The position numbers and the translations under genes were made by a program. The notes under the pieces were generated by a model. It did no database searches and had not been told where the DNA came from. It worked only from the letters and a program-made list of their open reading frames with translations. Of a stretch of 64,000 nt of DNA, positions 9,935 to 21,453 are shown piece by piece. How positions within the stretch are numbered: position 1 is the stretch's first letter; the number at the start of each line of letters is the position of its first letter. Source of the DNA: Temnothorax longispinosus (lineage: Eukaryota; Arthropoda; Insecta; Hymenoptera; Formicidae); the NCBI RefSeq assembly GCF_030848805.1, contig NC_092363.1:14478600-14542599 (forward strand). The letters are read 5' to 3'.

Positions 9935-11242
9935 TTAACAGGAAATTGGAAACTTCATTAGACGCAGCTCTGCCAGTATTGATGTTGTAGAGAAATATGC
10001 TGGATCTAAGTTTGGATCGAACGGATTGGTATGATTCTCAATACTTTCTATGAACTTCTGAAGTTGTTCACAATTAATTTTGATCTTATTCTTTTCCAAT
10101 TCAGCAGTTACATCTTGTGCTTTTGTCATCTGAGCGTATCCATAAACGTAAGTTATAACAGTTGAACGGATCGAATGACTTTTTGACCAACGTTGACGAG
10201 CAGCGATCGAGTTTGTAAGATTGATAATACCTATCATACCTCGTGCAGCATCAGCATTTATTGTTTGCTCCAAAACTAAATCTATTGGCTGTCTTGAAAA
10301 AAATTTGTCCGTTCGTTTGACTCCAAAGCCACCTTTCTTGAAGATGTTTTCTAATCCAGGGTGCGTCTCATTAACTTTCATCAAATTATCGACGTATTTG
10401 ACTGTCCAACGAGCATAGTTTGGTTGATTCAATGCAAAAAACAAGTTGGTAATCCGAGGGAGTATATATTTGTATAGTTCGAAATCACTCGTTCTAATAC
10501 TTCTATTGAGAGTTAAATAATAGTTAATGAGATTCTTATAAATCATGTAGAATTGAGCCGTTTTTCCGAATTTGCCATTCAAAGTTTCCTCTTCATAAGC
10601 TTTGTACTCTGCCAGCAAAGTCATAAGGTCTTGGCTAATCTCCACAGAGTCTGAAATCTGTTTTTTCGAAAAATTTTCAACTTTAGTAATTATATCTGCA
10701 TTCCAAATTATTCCGACACAATTAAGAAAAGATTGGAAGTGTAGAATTTGGAGTCCGAGAGCCATAATAGGATGAAGTCTCTTGCACCGATTAAAATGCT
10801 TCCCAGCGATGAATCCAGCCACAGAACCACTTGCTAATAATTCACTTTTGACCATGATATGTGATAGCCCACATTCATCGATAAATTTTCCAATAGCATG
10901 AAAAAACGCCATCATAATGTGGAAACTACCCATGTGAATAAACAGATTGGCAAATCGAAGTTTTTCTGTCGATTGAAGTTGCATTGCAACTTTGGCAATT
11001 GCCAAATCGTATGTTACTGGCATGTATGTTGCGTTGCATTCTTCAGCGATTTTCTGACTCTGTTTCATTGTTTCCAAAACAACATTGGTAGCTGTAGGAC
11101 TCACATTTATTGGTGTCAAGTAAGCTATTTGTTGTTTAGGGCTGTTATCCTTGATTATCAAACTGTTATATCCAACCCACATGGGCGTTTCTGGAACCTT
11201 CAACGCATGGGCCAACATCCAGATGAGATCAATATTTTTCAA
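9935..11242 (-). pseudogene. TGCD gene, middle block
   Basis: 435 codons directly follow the in-frame TGA at 11243-11245, in the same frame as the upstream block. The segment includes MGSFHIMMAFFHAIGKFI and HPIMALGLQILHF, which are conserved stretches of this family. Its end is displaced: the frame giving LYNINTGRAASNEV continues into the C-terminal block, so a one-base indel lies near 9985-9996. Confidence 0.7.
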
Positions 11243-12851
11243 TCAATCGAGGTTTACAGGTATGGATTTACGCCTCGGATCATCAACAGCGATAAGAGTC
11301 TCAATCATTCTTGGCTTTTTAGCATAAGATTCCAGTTCTGGAATTATTGCATCAAAAATTCTTCGTCTTTTTGATCTGTTGCGTTGTCCTGATGAAGCTC
11401 CAGGTTCAGTTGATGGTGGAGATGATACAGTTGACTCAGACCCAGTTAAATTTTCAGCTGCAGATCTATCGTCGCAATTATCCAAATTCGAACAGTCAGT
11501 ACCGGTGTTGGAACTTTCATTTTGATACAGAATCGCGACTGTGTCATGCAGAGTATCTTTACCGGTGCATGTATCAACAAACCGATCAAAATTGTCAAAT
11601 GCCACTCCTGTGCCCAAGTCTGGAGATCTGACAACATTTGCCGGACAAAGGTCAAACCGATTAGTTGATGCGAAAGTCATTTCTGTCTCCATTTCCTCTA
11701 ATACGTTGTAACTACAAATATAACCATACCTGTTTAAAATATTAACAACATTCTTGCTGCTTGTTAGGCTCTTTATTGCCAACCCTAGCGTTAAATGTTT
11801 GGATGTTTTGATATTACCGTTGGTCACGTTATGAATGAGATCATAGGATGATGTCAAAACTTTTCTCTTCAATGTCTGATTATTTTGGCGTCGAAGATTA
11901 GGACAAGCGAACAGCATTTGAAAAAATTTTGTCACTTCTGGAGGTATTGAACACTCCCCTTTTATGAAATCTTGTACATTCAATTCTTCGAGCAGATGGT
12001 TAATTTCTATTTTTAAAATTCGTTTTCTCAAAATAAGTGCTGACCGCTCTAGAACTTTATTGTCGTCTAGAATTGAAAGATTTATGTCATCAAAAACAAC
12101 ATTTTTACTTGGAGCGATAATTTTTTCCTTGGCGTTGATATGACTTGAATTTTATTGCTAAATTTTTGGACGATTTTCTTCTCCAAGTGTTGATTTGTAA
12201 TTTCACAGATATTATTTCCAAGGGCTTGTTGTAGTGAGGCATTGTACATACTGCACAAGAGTGATAAATAAACACATTTATTCTCGTCAATGACATGTTT
12301 TTGAATATATGAGCACAATTCAGCCTGAGCTCGTTTATGACAGTCCCGTACTTCATGCCAAAGTGTGTTCTCCACAAAAAGTGATTCAAATTTGTGGTAA
12401 TAATCTCGCTGACATATTTTATGGTACATGGCTTTGGTCTTTTGAGATATTTTCTGCAATAATACTTGGTCATTTAATGCTTTTGCTTGCTCCTCTACAG
12501 TAGATTGCAAGGTTATCTTATCAAAAATTAAAAGAGGCTGAATGTGACGTTTTTGTTTCTTCTGTTTTTTTATCACAAAAAATGCAAACATCTTGTCCGA
12601 CCGAAGCAGCCTCAGATAAATCCGATGATTTTCCCTCACAGTGTTGTTCTTCCTCTTCTTCTTCAACAATCAGTGTTTCTTGAGACTTACCTGAATTTGT
12701 TCTAACCTCAGAATCAATATCTTCAGTGGTAGTATTAAGCTTGCTATCGACAGCAGATCCATCATTCTTTTCATTATTCTTCTCAGAGGCAGATGATGGC
12801 ATTGAAAACGAGGATGAAAAGGATTCATAGAAGGAAGTGGCGGTTTCATCA
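11243..12851 (-). pseudogene. TGCD gene, N-terminal half of exon 2
   Basis: A Ser/Glu-rich linker follows the acceptor, then a poly-Glu run, CIFCDKK and, after a frameshift at the seven-T run (12565-12571), a helical domain with MYHKICQRDYYHKFESLF. The block ends with AFDNFDRFVDTCTGKDTLHD (about 11545-11605), an RSKRRRIF basic patch and the premature TGA. The family's usual N-terminal CxxC elements are present, so the copy was full length before decay. Confidence 0.65.
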
Positions 12852-12869
12852 CTACGTGGGAAAAAATTT

Positions 12870-13130
12870 TTCATATAAAAATATATATAAATTTATATAA
12901 ATATATATAATTCACGTCAAGCCTTTTTCAATATATATTGACTATATATGGTCATATATGATTATTGATTATATCTATTTACATATATATAATCTTATTA
13001 TATATGTTCATATATGATTATATATGATTATATATAATTATATAAAATCATACGACATGTTACGACATGTTCAATCAAAAGGAAAACATTTATACGGTTC
13101 GATTTTAAATCGCCTTTTAATTAAATAACG
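12870..13130. other. AT-rich intron sequence
   Basis: Runs of TATATA in the first intron of the TGCD gene. No gene is seen. Confidence 0.6.
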
Positions 13131-13179
13131 TCGTTTGAAGAAAAACGACGCCCGGGCGAAGCCCAGGTAACCAACTAGT
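13100..13179 (+). mobile_element. Helitron 3' terminus
   Basis: A GC-rich hairpin (CCCGGGCGAAGCCCAGG, 13151-13167) is followed by eight bases and CTAGT at 13175-13179. This matches the Helitron rule of a short 3' hairpin about 10 bp before CTRRT. The 5' boundary is not resolved; the start given is approximate. Confidence 0.6.
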
Positions 13180-13236
13180 ATGATCATATAGAGACAAAAT
13201 TCATTATTATTCATATTTATATATAATTATATATAA

Positions 13237-13443
13237 TCTTTTTCCCGGGTTTAGTTAAAACCGCAAAAATTTGATTAATTGTTCGAGAATGGGTTTAATT
13301 GCCAAATTAATTTCTGGGGAGCGCTATAAAGTGTATAATTTTTCGTTACCGATTTTTTGGAAGTCAAAATAAGGATATTAAAACACAAATGACGTCGTTT
13401 GAAAAAAAACAACGCCCGGGCGAAGCCCGGGTAACCAGCTAGT
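13237..13443 (+). mobile_element. Short non-autonomous Helitron
   Basis: It begins TCTTTTTCCCGGG after an A and ends with the perfect hairpin CCCGGGCGAAGCCCGGG (13415-13431), then CTAGT at 13439-13443. The final ~50 bp match the neighbouring terminus at 13100-13179. The length (~207 bp) and lack of ORF fit a non-autonomous element that needs Rep/helicase in trans. The 5' TC is a plausible choice only. Confidence 0.6.
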
Positions 13444-13814
13444 AAATATATATAATTGTATACAAAATATGTCCAATATATGTTCATATTAGTTTCCTTT
13501 TTCTTGTTAATTTTTACCGGGTAATATATTGTTTTTTCATTGATGAGAAAAGCCTGTAGTACTGTGGATGGTAACCTCTATTTGAGTCTGAAGCGGAAGG
13601 TAAAATGACGTCACTGTATTTCAGCTTCCATTTTAAACGAATTTTCAAATAATTGTAACATTTTTCCAATATTTCTTTAGTAAAAACACGTATTTTATTG
13701 TCATCGTCACGACCACAAAAAACACATTTAGATGCCATAGTTTATAAAGGTTATAAATATAAACATAAACATAACGTAACAACGTAACGTAAACATTTTT
13801 GGGCGGCCCTACCA

Positions 13815-13985
13815 CTCACAAGCGACCCATTTTTTTGTCAGTCAATTATGCTAATAGTCATAGAATATATCAAAGAATTATGTTGCAAAATGACTGACAT
13901 ACCAAAATGACTTGAAAAAAAAAATTTTTTTGCACAAGTGAGTGGCTATACCACCCAAAGCGCCCCACTTTTTTGTCAGTCCCCG
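13815..13985. repeat. Subterminal direct repeats upstream of TGCD gene
   Basis: CGACCCATTTTTTTGTCAGTC (13823) and CGCCCCACTTTTTTGTCAGTC (13963) are two copies of a ~20-bp motif, each preceded by a CTACCACTCA/CTATACCACC phrase. A similar word, CCCAACTTTTTTGTCGGAC, lies in the arms of the element at 33354-35313. Confidence 0.6.
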
Positions 13986-14220
13986 GAGCTTTGATCATTG
14001 AATAACATTCTGAGTCACCACAAAAAGTTTCATAAGTACCGAAATAATCACGAAAAAATGGAGCTAGCTCCCCTACTATTTTGTTTATTTCTGCCAAAAT
14101 CATTTGTATTTCTGCTGCTCTACTTCTTACGCACTGCCGTAATTCTTGTTGAATTCTGCTGTATGTGCTAGTTTGCAACGATGCCGCTAGGCGGCGCATA
14201 ATGGTAAAACTAACTCGCAA
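13870..14220 (-). CDS. Hypothetical 116-residue ORF
   Basis: This open frame has a plausible helical composition (for example SRIQQELRQCVRSRAAEIQM) and lies just upstream of the TGCD gene on the same strand. Its C-terminal part is encoded by the subterminal repeats, which argues against conserved coding. I do not recognise it. Confidence 0.25.
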   Translation of the reverse strand: MRVSFTIMRRLAASLQTSTYSRIQQELRQCVRSRAAEIQMILAEINKIVGELAPFFRDYFGTYETFCGDSECYSMIKAPGTDKKVGRFGWYSHSLVQKNFFFQVILVCQSFCNIIL

Positions 14221-15240
14221 GTAAATTTCAGTTGGGATCTAATATAAGCAGGCCTCCGGCAAAGCAAAATAATGACATTTGCGACAATCTTTGCCAGCAA
14301 TACAACGCAAGGATTACGCAACACCACTGCGGTGCTATAAATATAAAAAATATTTTTGTAAATTATTTTAATCTTCCTAAAAAATATTTTAAAAATATTT
14401 TGTGCTGTATGGGTAGCAGTAGGCGCTGCTACAAATCTGGCGCGATTATGTTGCACTGCGATTTGCGCAAGCATCTGCCGCGGTTTCTTTCTTGCACTAT
14501 TCTGCTATATGTAAATGCATACACATATCTTCCACAATTCTGTTGCACTACGACGAGAGCAAGTTTCTGCCAACAGAAAAATAGTCAAAGTTGGAAATAG
14601 AAAACGCATGATCTGCCCGAAAGTTAATGCACGACTTTTCGTGCAGTTTTTTACAGCAGAATTGCAATGGACTGATTACCAGGGTTCTCTCTCCCGATGG
14701 ATTTGGACGTTCAATGCATCCTCTAATCCATTTGTCGCTTCAATATACAGCCACGTAATCATCCTCTGCAAAGTAAAAATATATAGTATAATCAAAATAT
14801 CCTGATTTCTTTTTTATTCAACGTGTTAAGATTATATCACTTACTGTTCTCAATACATCTGGAACTGGCAGCAATTCATTGTTATACCAACCAATACATC
14901 ATGCTGTCTTCCAAATTTTGCAAAAGGAGAAATGATGAATGAATCGGAAGCTGAACGAAGAGCCAATTTGGCTTGACAGTGTGAGAGATATTAATGTCAT
15001 TATTAACACTCTCAACCAGGGACAGGGGCCGTTGAATCGGGACATTATACACAACTTCGATCACCTCGGCTATTGTGCGATATATATATTCACGCCAAAC
15101 CGCATATATAACATCGTGTTATTTTTACATTTAGGAAAATTATTTCATATTAACTCAATAGGCTTTAAACTTGCATACATAAGTGAATCTCACGTTTTAT
15201 GTAAAATTTGGTTAAACCGGTAATCTAACCTATACTACTT
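14221..15240. other. Spacer with possible exon remnants
   Basis: No supported gene. On the minus strand a segment ending before GTAAGTGATA (near 14847) and one after TTTACTTTGCAG (near 14770) look like splice-flanked fragments, but I cannot assign a protein. Confidence 0.3.
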
Positions 15241-15244
15241 TTAC

Positions 15245-15375
15245 GCGAGCGTTACTTAATTCTGTAGTAACTTACGAACGATACGATAATTCCTCCGCAT
15301 AAACGGGAGATTTTATAGTAACTACGATGATATCGTTCATATAAGTTACTACAGAAGTAATACTCACGTATTCCT
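15245..15375. repeat. Short imperfect inverted repeat
   Basis: CTGTAGTAACTTACGAACGATA pairs imperfectly with TATCGTTCATATAAGTTACTACAG across a ~45-bp loop. This is MITE-like. Confidence 0.6.
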
Positions 15376-15390
15376 GTCACATGCACTTAG

Positions 15391-15570
15391 TCGCGTAAAA
15401 GAGTCACGGTGCGGTCTTGCTTCGCGTCGTATAATAATAGGATAATTACATGTATATAAATAAAACAATTACCTTGAATCAGAAAATCAGAAAAATTATT
15501 AATTGTCGCGTCGCGTAAAGCGTCACAGTCGGTATCGCTCCGCGCGTACTTGACGCGAGACCGGCGAGAC
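15391..15570 (+). repeat. Two copies of a dispersed ~60-bp repeat
   Basis: TCGCGTAAAAGAGTCACGG at 15391 and GTCGCGTAAAGCGTCACAG at 15511 each lead into a cytosine-rich GGTCT.GCTCCGCG phrase. A third copy is at 23323-23385. The copies bracket the I-type LINE. Confidence 0.65.
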
Positions 15571-15800
15571 AGGGGGTTTTAAGGTTCTCCCTCGGATGAA
15601 GGAGGAATAAGGTGTCTTCTACACGAGGTATTCTGACACAAACAGATTAGACCATTCCAAAAGGATTCTAAACAACCAGTGCACATAGGACCCTAAACAA
15701 CTTTACCAATTTTCTTTAAAAAATTAAATATAATATATATCAAACTCCAATTCTTGTCTTTAATAAGGCGATATAAAACAATTTCAGCAAGGTAAACCCA

Positions 15801-16398
15801 TTATACCACACTTCTCAATTCTTCGTCCATCTTAATTCTCAGATCATCATATCTATTGCAACGCAACAAAACATGGTTCAAATCTTCACATTCACATCCA
15901 CATTCGCATCTCTCCGAGTCCACATATCCCTTTCTCTTGAGAGAGACTCCCAGATTGTAATGATTAGATCTCAGTCTATTAATGAGAGTAACGAAGTATC
16001 TCTCTGCATTAACTTTGCTAAACCAAGGCTTGCGAGTCGACTCATCGTAGAATTTGCCAAAATAAAAGGCGCCCTTAAAAACAGAATCCCGTTTAATAGA
16101 TACCTGGGTTGCAGACCAGGTCTCCTTCCTGGCAAGGGCCATCAAATCCCCAACTGGGATCTCAATATCACGATCAGGCTCCTCATGAGCTGCCTCCTTG
16201 GCTAGCTCATCGGCAACCTCATTACCGGCGATGCCAAGGATCCAGACCATGACTACTCTTTTACCGTATTCCATTTCCAACGCGTGAATATATATTGCCT
16301 AGCCTCTGTGGCATATCGATTCTTGTGGACATTAAGCAGGTTATTATTAATTGCCGAAAGGGCAGATTTACAGTCGGACATAATAACGATATGTCCAT
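15801..16398 (-). pseudogene. LINE ORF2, RNase H end and C-terminal zinc finger
   Basis: Contains HIVIMSDCKSALSAI (an RNase H acidic motif) and, after a frameshift near 16270, WILGIAGNEVADELAKEA, the family's closing GNExAD motif. It ends with CECGCECEDLNHVLLRC, a CCHC-like finger usual at the ORF2 C terminus. It is separated from the rest of the RNase H by the solo LTR. Joining 17087 to 16394 restores the reading frame exactly. Confidence 0.8.
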
Positions 16399-17086
16399 TG
16401 TTATGCCGCGTCGCCGGTTGGTGACGGCTTACGGCAAAACGTTTATTATTTTCGAGATCTCTTGACCTTACGAGTTGGGACTCGGTAGGCACAGGCGGGC
16501 AGACTAGGAAGCGGTCGGGTTCGCAGGTGGAACGGGGGTGTATTAGGCGTCGTTAAATGAACTTCACTTCGTTTTACTTTATATTGGAGCTTTATTTCAG
16601 CGCCCCTTTTACACTCACTAACTTACACTTGTAATTGCCTTTCACAATTACTATAACTCGCACGCGCTTTGTTATAATGTAGAACTTCGCGACACGACTT
16701 ACGAGAACGGTCACGGGCAGAGTCTCCGGTGTATTACTCTCCGTCGCGGCTTCTTCGACGGTCCCTTATATTGTTTTGAGTTATGCCCTGTCGGCGCTTT
16801 TCTGCCGGGTTCGACGGTCCCCCGAATGAGGTCGGTCAGTGACCGAGCGCATTCGCAATCTCGCTGTACTCCGCGGTTCCGCGATTGTCGAAATGCGTTG
16901 TCGCACATTCTTATGCATATCGCAATAGTTCGATTGACGCGGAAGCTTGATGAACTTCCGCGTCCGCGTCAGCGTAAATTGAGGAGTCTTTCGAAAGACA
17001 ATTTCCTCGAAGTCTTTCGAAAGACTATTCTATAATTTTATTATAAATAATTTAATAATTACCCGTTGTAATTTTAGATTACAACA
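16399..17086 (-). mobile_element. Solo LTR (Gypsy-like) in LINE RNase H
   Basis: A 688-bp segment runs TGTTGTAATC to GGCATAACA on the minus strand (TG...CA ends) and is flanked by the 4-bp duplication CCAT (16395-16398 and 17087-17090). Removing it restores the RNase H frame. No internal gag-pol remains, so LTR-LTR recombination is inferred. The 4-bp duplication and >600-bp length suit Gypsy/BEL types better than the Copia family in this window. Confidence 0.85.
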
Positions 17087-18380
17087 CCATCTCTAGAATC
17101 CCTTTGTCGGATCATAAGCTGAAGGGCGGCTTTGATGGCAAAAACCTTCGCTGTAAAAGAAGAACAGAGACTCGGCAGACTTATCTTGTACGCAATGTCC
17201 TGACCATCCAAGACCAAGCTGGCGCCCGTGGCACAGCAGGAAGGGTCATACGACCCATCAGTGAAGATAATCTCCGAAGAGCGATTCAGACCATACTTGT
17301 CCAGGATATCGTTCACCATCGAGGTATCCGAGTATTTATTGTTTGCCTTTTTAACCAAACCAATAGAAAAATCAGTAGTAGGTCTATACGTGTGTGCCTC
17401 ATAAGATCTCAGGAATATCTCATGCTTTCTGCTAATGCCGACACTCCTCTTAATAGGGATAAAATTTTTCCAGACCCGAGATAACAGAGACATGCCATAC
17501 ATGGGCTGGCGGTATCGAACATAGACTTCACAATCATACATTTTCTGTATCCTATTGCATAAACCGGTAACATCATAAGCAGCAGATCTGTAGATAAAAT
17601 TTCTGGCGAGCATCTCAGCACGATCTCTTAATAGTCTAACCTTTGCTTCGGCAATGATGACGTTGTTAGGAGTGCTATTTCTATAGCCCAGGGCAGTACG
17701 TATGCCCTTGTATTGCGCTCTCTCCAATTTGACTTGCGTAGCCGAGTCTCTAGGAAAGTATACGAAACTACCATATTCGGTGACCGACCTCACGAGACTC
17801 TTATACAGCATGAAGGCCGTATTGACCTCAAGGCCCTTAGAGACCCTACAAAGATATCTCAAGACAGAGTTGGCTCTGTCAACCTTACCCCTGACCTCTT
17901 GAACTTGATGCGAAAATTTAAGTCCGTTGTCAATCCAGATGCCGAGGCCAATGTCGCGCAACCTTCCCGCAATCATATTTACCGCTTGCTGCAGTAGCGT
18001 CTTATTGCGCTGTCTGTTAGGGCCACGTATGTAAAGAACAATATCATCGGCGAATTCACCAGCTTCCACACCCTCCGGTAAGTCGGAACAAAGGCCTCCC
18101 GTGTAAAGGGAGTACAGAGCAGGACTAAGGACAGCACCTTGCGGAAGACCCTTAAAGACGAGACGTTCTATGAATTCCTGAGAATTGACAATAGAACGGA
18201 CCGTTCTCAGGTATAGCCATTTGCAAATGAATCTGACGATACCCGCAGGGCAATCAAGTGCTGCCAGTCTATCAATCATGATGCGAAAGTCGACGTTGTC
18301 ATATGCAGATGAGACGTCAAGAAACGCTGCAAGCGTGTACTCACCTGTGCACAAAGAGGCACGGATGTCCGATGTGACTT
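17074..18380 (-). pseudogene. LINE ORF2, reverse transcriptase and start of RNase H
   Basis: RT motif A is AAFLDVSSAYDNVDF, motif B is GLPQGAVLSPALYSLYT, and the catalytic motif C is FADDIVLY. The thumb region follows, then the RNase H start IIFTDGSYDPS. Entry to this frame needs a frameshift near 18378. The catalytic aspartates are intact, but the surrounding frame breaks preclude a full product. Confidence 0.85.
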
Positions 18381-18653
18381 AACCAAGTTGTCAATGCAAG
18401 ATTTACCTCTACGGAAGCCGTTCTGGGAAGTACTGAATTTATCTTCATTTACTGCCCACCAGATTAGTCGTTCGTTGACCATGCGTTCACATAGCTTACC
18501 CACGCACGAGGACAGCGAAATCGGACGAACCCTCTCCTTACCCGGCTTATCAATAAAGATAACCTGGTACTGTAACCATTCCCTGGGCAGGGTATCTGAA
18601 GACCAAACTACATTAAACAACTCCAGCAAACAAGCACGACCAGACTCCGGCAA
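18276..18653 (-). pseudogene. LINE ORF2, RT fingers segment in shifted frame
   Basis: Carries YQVIFIDKPGKERVRPISL and NGFRRGKSCIDNL, the fingers/motif 0-2 region of LINE RTs. It is entered by an extra G near 18640 and left by another shift near 18378. Confidence 0.75.
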
Positions 18654-20068
18654 TTCCTATCATCTTATATTCGACACCATCAAGGCCAGGGGCCGAATTT
18701 TTTCTTATCACATTGATCGCTCTGTCCAGTTCGGAACGCCGAAAACGGGCGTCCACGGATGACTCCACGAGACGACCACCCAGCGCGCAGGAAGGATCCA
18801 CGCCGACGAAGGGAGGGGCAAGGCCATCGATAGACTTTCTAATCTCGGTTTCTCTGTCCTTGGTGTGCCAGCAGTTCCACTGTACGTTCTTTTTTGCATT
18901 TTTCATGATACGGATGGAATTCCATACATAGCTGAGGCTAGTAAAACGGTTGATGCTTGCACAAAAGGCCTCAAAGCTTTCCCTCTTCTTACGTTTTATA
19001 ATTTTTCTGGTAAGCGCACATAATCGCTTATATTCTACCCAGGAATGTATAGATTTGTTGCGTTTGAAGTTAAGGAGAGCACGCTTTCTATCTTGTATGG
19101 CCCGGTCACACTCCTGGTCCCACCATTTATGAGTACATTTGCGTTTTGAGGCGGAGGGACCTCTGGCCCTCGACTCCGCAGCATTTCGTCTTCCAGAGGC
19201 ACGATCCACAGCTCTTCTAAGAATGGAGATAAATGTATCATAGTAACCATCCAAATCCTCCCCAAACAAATCAATAGATGGGAGTAAGTCGGACTTGATA
19301 TCGCGATCCACCGCTTCCCGGAATAGCGACCAATCTGTTCTTTTAGTAGAAATTCTATTAGTGAGTTTCCTATACAAAAGCGTGCAATTATCAAAAACAA
19401 AAGAAATAGGGTAGTGGTCGCTACCCCAGAGGTCATCAAGCTGCAAATATTTAATCCTATCCATAATACCCTCCGATCCAAAAAGGAGGTCAAGGTTATA
19501 GTCACGTTGACCACGTAGGCCCATTCTTGACTTAGTGTCAATGTTGACGCAGAAAAGGCCCAGATCCTGCATTGTGTCGAACAGTACCTCGCCACAGGGT
19601 TTAGTAGATACGCAGTTCCAGACCGTATTATGGGCGTTGAAATCCCCCAAAATAATCGTATCCTCGCAGCGGTCCACACATTCATGAATACGCTTTAAGT
19701 CACGTGACAAGACGGTGCCATGTGGGTGTCTATATACTGCGAAAATATTCAGGTTTTTGTCCAGATTCCTAGTTCTGATACCAACAGTATCATAACCAGC
19801 AGGGGCCACATCAGAACCACGAATAGACACAAATTCAATATGAGAGCGAACAGAGATCGAGACACCTCCGCTAACAAGGAAGTTGTTACTATGTACAGTA
19901 TTGAAACCCGAAAAACCTACTCGGTAAATATCAGAACACTTGGTCTCAGTCAGGACCACGATATCAAAGTCAGAAATATGTTTCAGCAACTCACTTCGAC
20001 AGCTCCTATATCCCCGGCAGTTCCATAGTAATAATTTGAATGTTACTGCGAAGAGAGAGGAGCCCTCT
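18613..20068 (-). pseudogene. LINE ORF2, endonuclease domain
   Basis: APE-type endonuclease motifs appear in order: LWNCRGYRS (start, frame open to about 20068), VVLTETK (catalytic E), VYRHPHG, IILGDFNAH, and DLWGSDHYPISF (the terminal SDH). A linker with a basic cluster and APGLDGVEYKM leads into the RT. The first ATG lies downstream of the conserved WNCRG, so the true start must be upstream. Confidence 0.85.
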
Positions 20069-20420
20069 CACAAACTCTATCATCTGGCATATCTTAACCG
20101 AGATTAGACCCTCTGAATTCCCCTGCTTCAACATAATTTTCGCTTCGCGACTTACCCCTTTCCTGAGGGCAATTATACGTGATTGCCTTTATAAATAATT
20201 CTCGCGCCTCAGGAATTCTGTATATTAACTGGAGAATACCAGAAAGTGCCTCCTTGAGCGAACGCCAATCTTCACGGCGCTCAGGGTCCTCCTGGATAGG
20301 AAGAGATGCATCACCAATCCTCCCTGCGGAGACCGGCCACGACCCGGCCGCTCCGCCATGAGCCGCCGACAGCAGAATACCCCGTTTATCGTTACCGATC
20401 TCACCGGCTCGCAGATCGAA

Positions 20421-20880
20421 CTACTTATAATAATCCTGAAGAGACCTGTCAGAAGCCCTACGTCGTTTCCTCGGGGTGTCAGTATAACGATGGCGATGGG
20501 CCGCCACTTCCCCCGGACGGTTCACAAAAGCGGCATCCGGCATGCGTTCACCCTCAGACACGCTACCGCGCGTCACCACCTCCGAAAAAGAAACGCCCCT
20601 GGCAGGGGGCAGACTCGGCCAAGCCCCAGAATTCGACAACACGTCACGGGAGGACATCGAAGGACGTTCACCACCCTCCACAATACGTCTGGCACTATAA
20701 AACGATAGATTTTTTGAGCCATAACAATGTTTATATTTTTATTTTTTTCAAATATAGGACAGTTTTTGAATGTGGACTTGTGTAGATCCACAATTTCGAC
20801 ACCTGACCGGCTTGTCACAGTTGCCGTGCGCCTTTTCACCACAGACGATGCACCCGAGTAGAAATTTATTCAGGCGTGCC
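20421..20880 (-). pseudogene. LINE ORF1 C-terminal zinc knuckles
   Basis: The minus strand reads CIVCGEKAHGNCDKPVRCRNCG, two CCHC-like knuckles typical of I-element ORF1 (20 residues shown as key cysteines: CxxC...H...C, then CxxC). The following region towards ORF2 is Pro/Ser-rich. It is cut off from the rest of ORF1 by the insertion block at about 20870-21720. Confidence 0.65.
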
Positions 20881-21010
20881 TGTTGTCATGTACGGCCCTG
20901 ATCAGATATAAATGAGGCATGCCTGACTACGACATGCCAAATCAGGTCCCGACTGGTGCCATATCAAGCATGCCTGGTTATATATAACCAGGCAAGCCTG
21001 ATAAGGCAAT
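20870..21010. repeat. Cluster of AGGCATGCCT-type palindromes
   Basis: Variants of CAGGCATGCCTG recur at about 20871, 20922, 20965 and 20987 within 140 bp, with CCTGGTTATATATAACCAGG as a perfect 20-bp palindrome. It is part of the block inserted into ORF1. Confidence 0.7.
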
Positions 21011-21453
21011 AGTCAGGACCTTATTGAGTATCCCTTAATACACAAATTTTCAAAGGTCATATCAAAATTAATTAATAATTATAATTAATCTGATATTATT
21101 AATATAATATCTATAATAAAACATTGAAGGCCTTTTTTATTTGACTAATATTATTATTGTAGGAAGTACAATTCGTCTTCTTTCATCATATAATATTAAT
21201 ATAATATTATATCATATAGCCAATTCAAAATTTTATTACTCTTTTTAAATTAAATTTGTTTCTTAAGATGATTTTTGAAAAATTATATATTTGCGCTGGT
21301 TATGACATATGTAGACTATATATAACACTTACATTAAATTAAGAAGTAGTCTACCACGTCAAAAAGTGTCACTTTTACAGGAGATCTTCGTATGGCCGAA
21401 GCGATAACAATTGAAACACTGCCTAACTTGAGAAACAAATGCTCTAACTTTAA

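Larger units (their letters stand above)
8207..13738 (-). pseudogene. Full-length but broken TGCD-family transposon gene
   Basis: This is a gene of roughly 1,500 codons read right to left. Exon 1 (13738-13518) has an N-terminal CxxC (KCVFCGRDDD) and ends at a GTAAAA donor. Exon 2 starts at 12851 after CCCACGTAG, in phase, and runs to 8366 (donor GTATGC). The last exon (8283-8207) is an acidic tail. Visible landmarks are CIFCDKK (zinc-finger-like), AFDNFDRFVDTCTGKDTLHD, MGSFHIMMAFFHAIGK, and GFHAMTGCDYNPAFFRKGK. These occur together in long, multicopy uncharacterised metazoan proteins that I recall from cnidarians, fish and insects; no function is assigned. Lesions are a frameshift at the T7 run 12565-12571, an in-frame TGA at 11243-11245, and a frameshift near 9985-9996. 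Mobility is supported by the foldback at 1-4163 carrying the same 3' exons. Confidence 0.8.

Noticed and set aside
20179..20785. Plus-strand ORFs of 116-159 codons
   Set aside because: Antisense of LINE ORF1; the minus strand carries the zinc knuckles.
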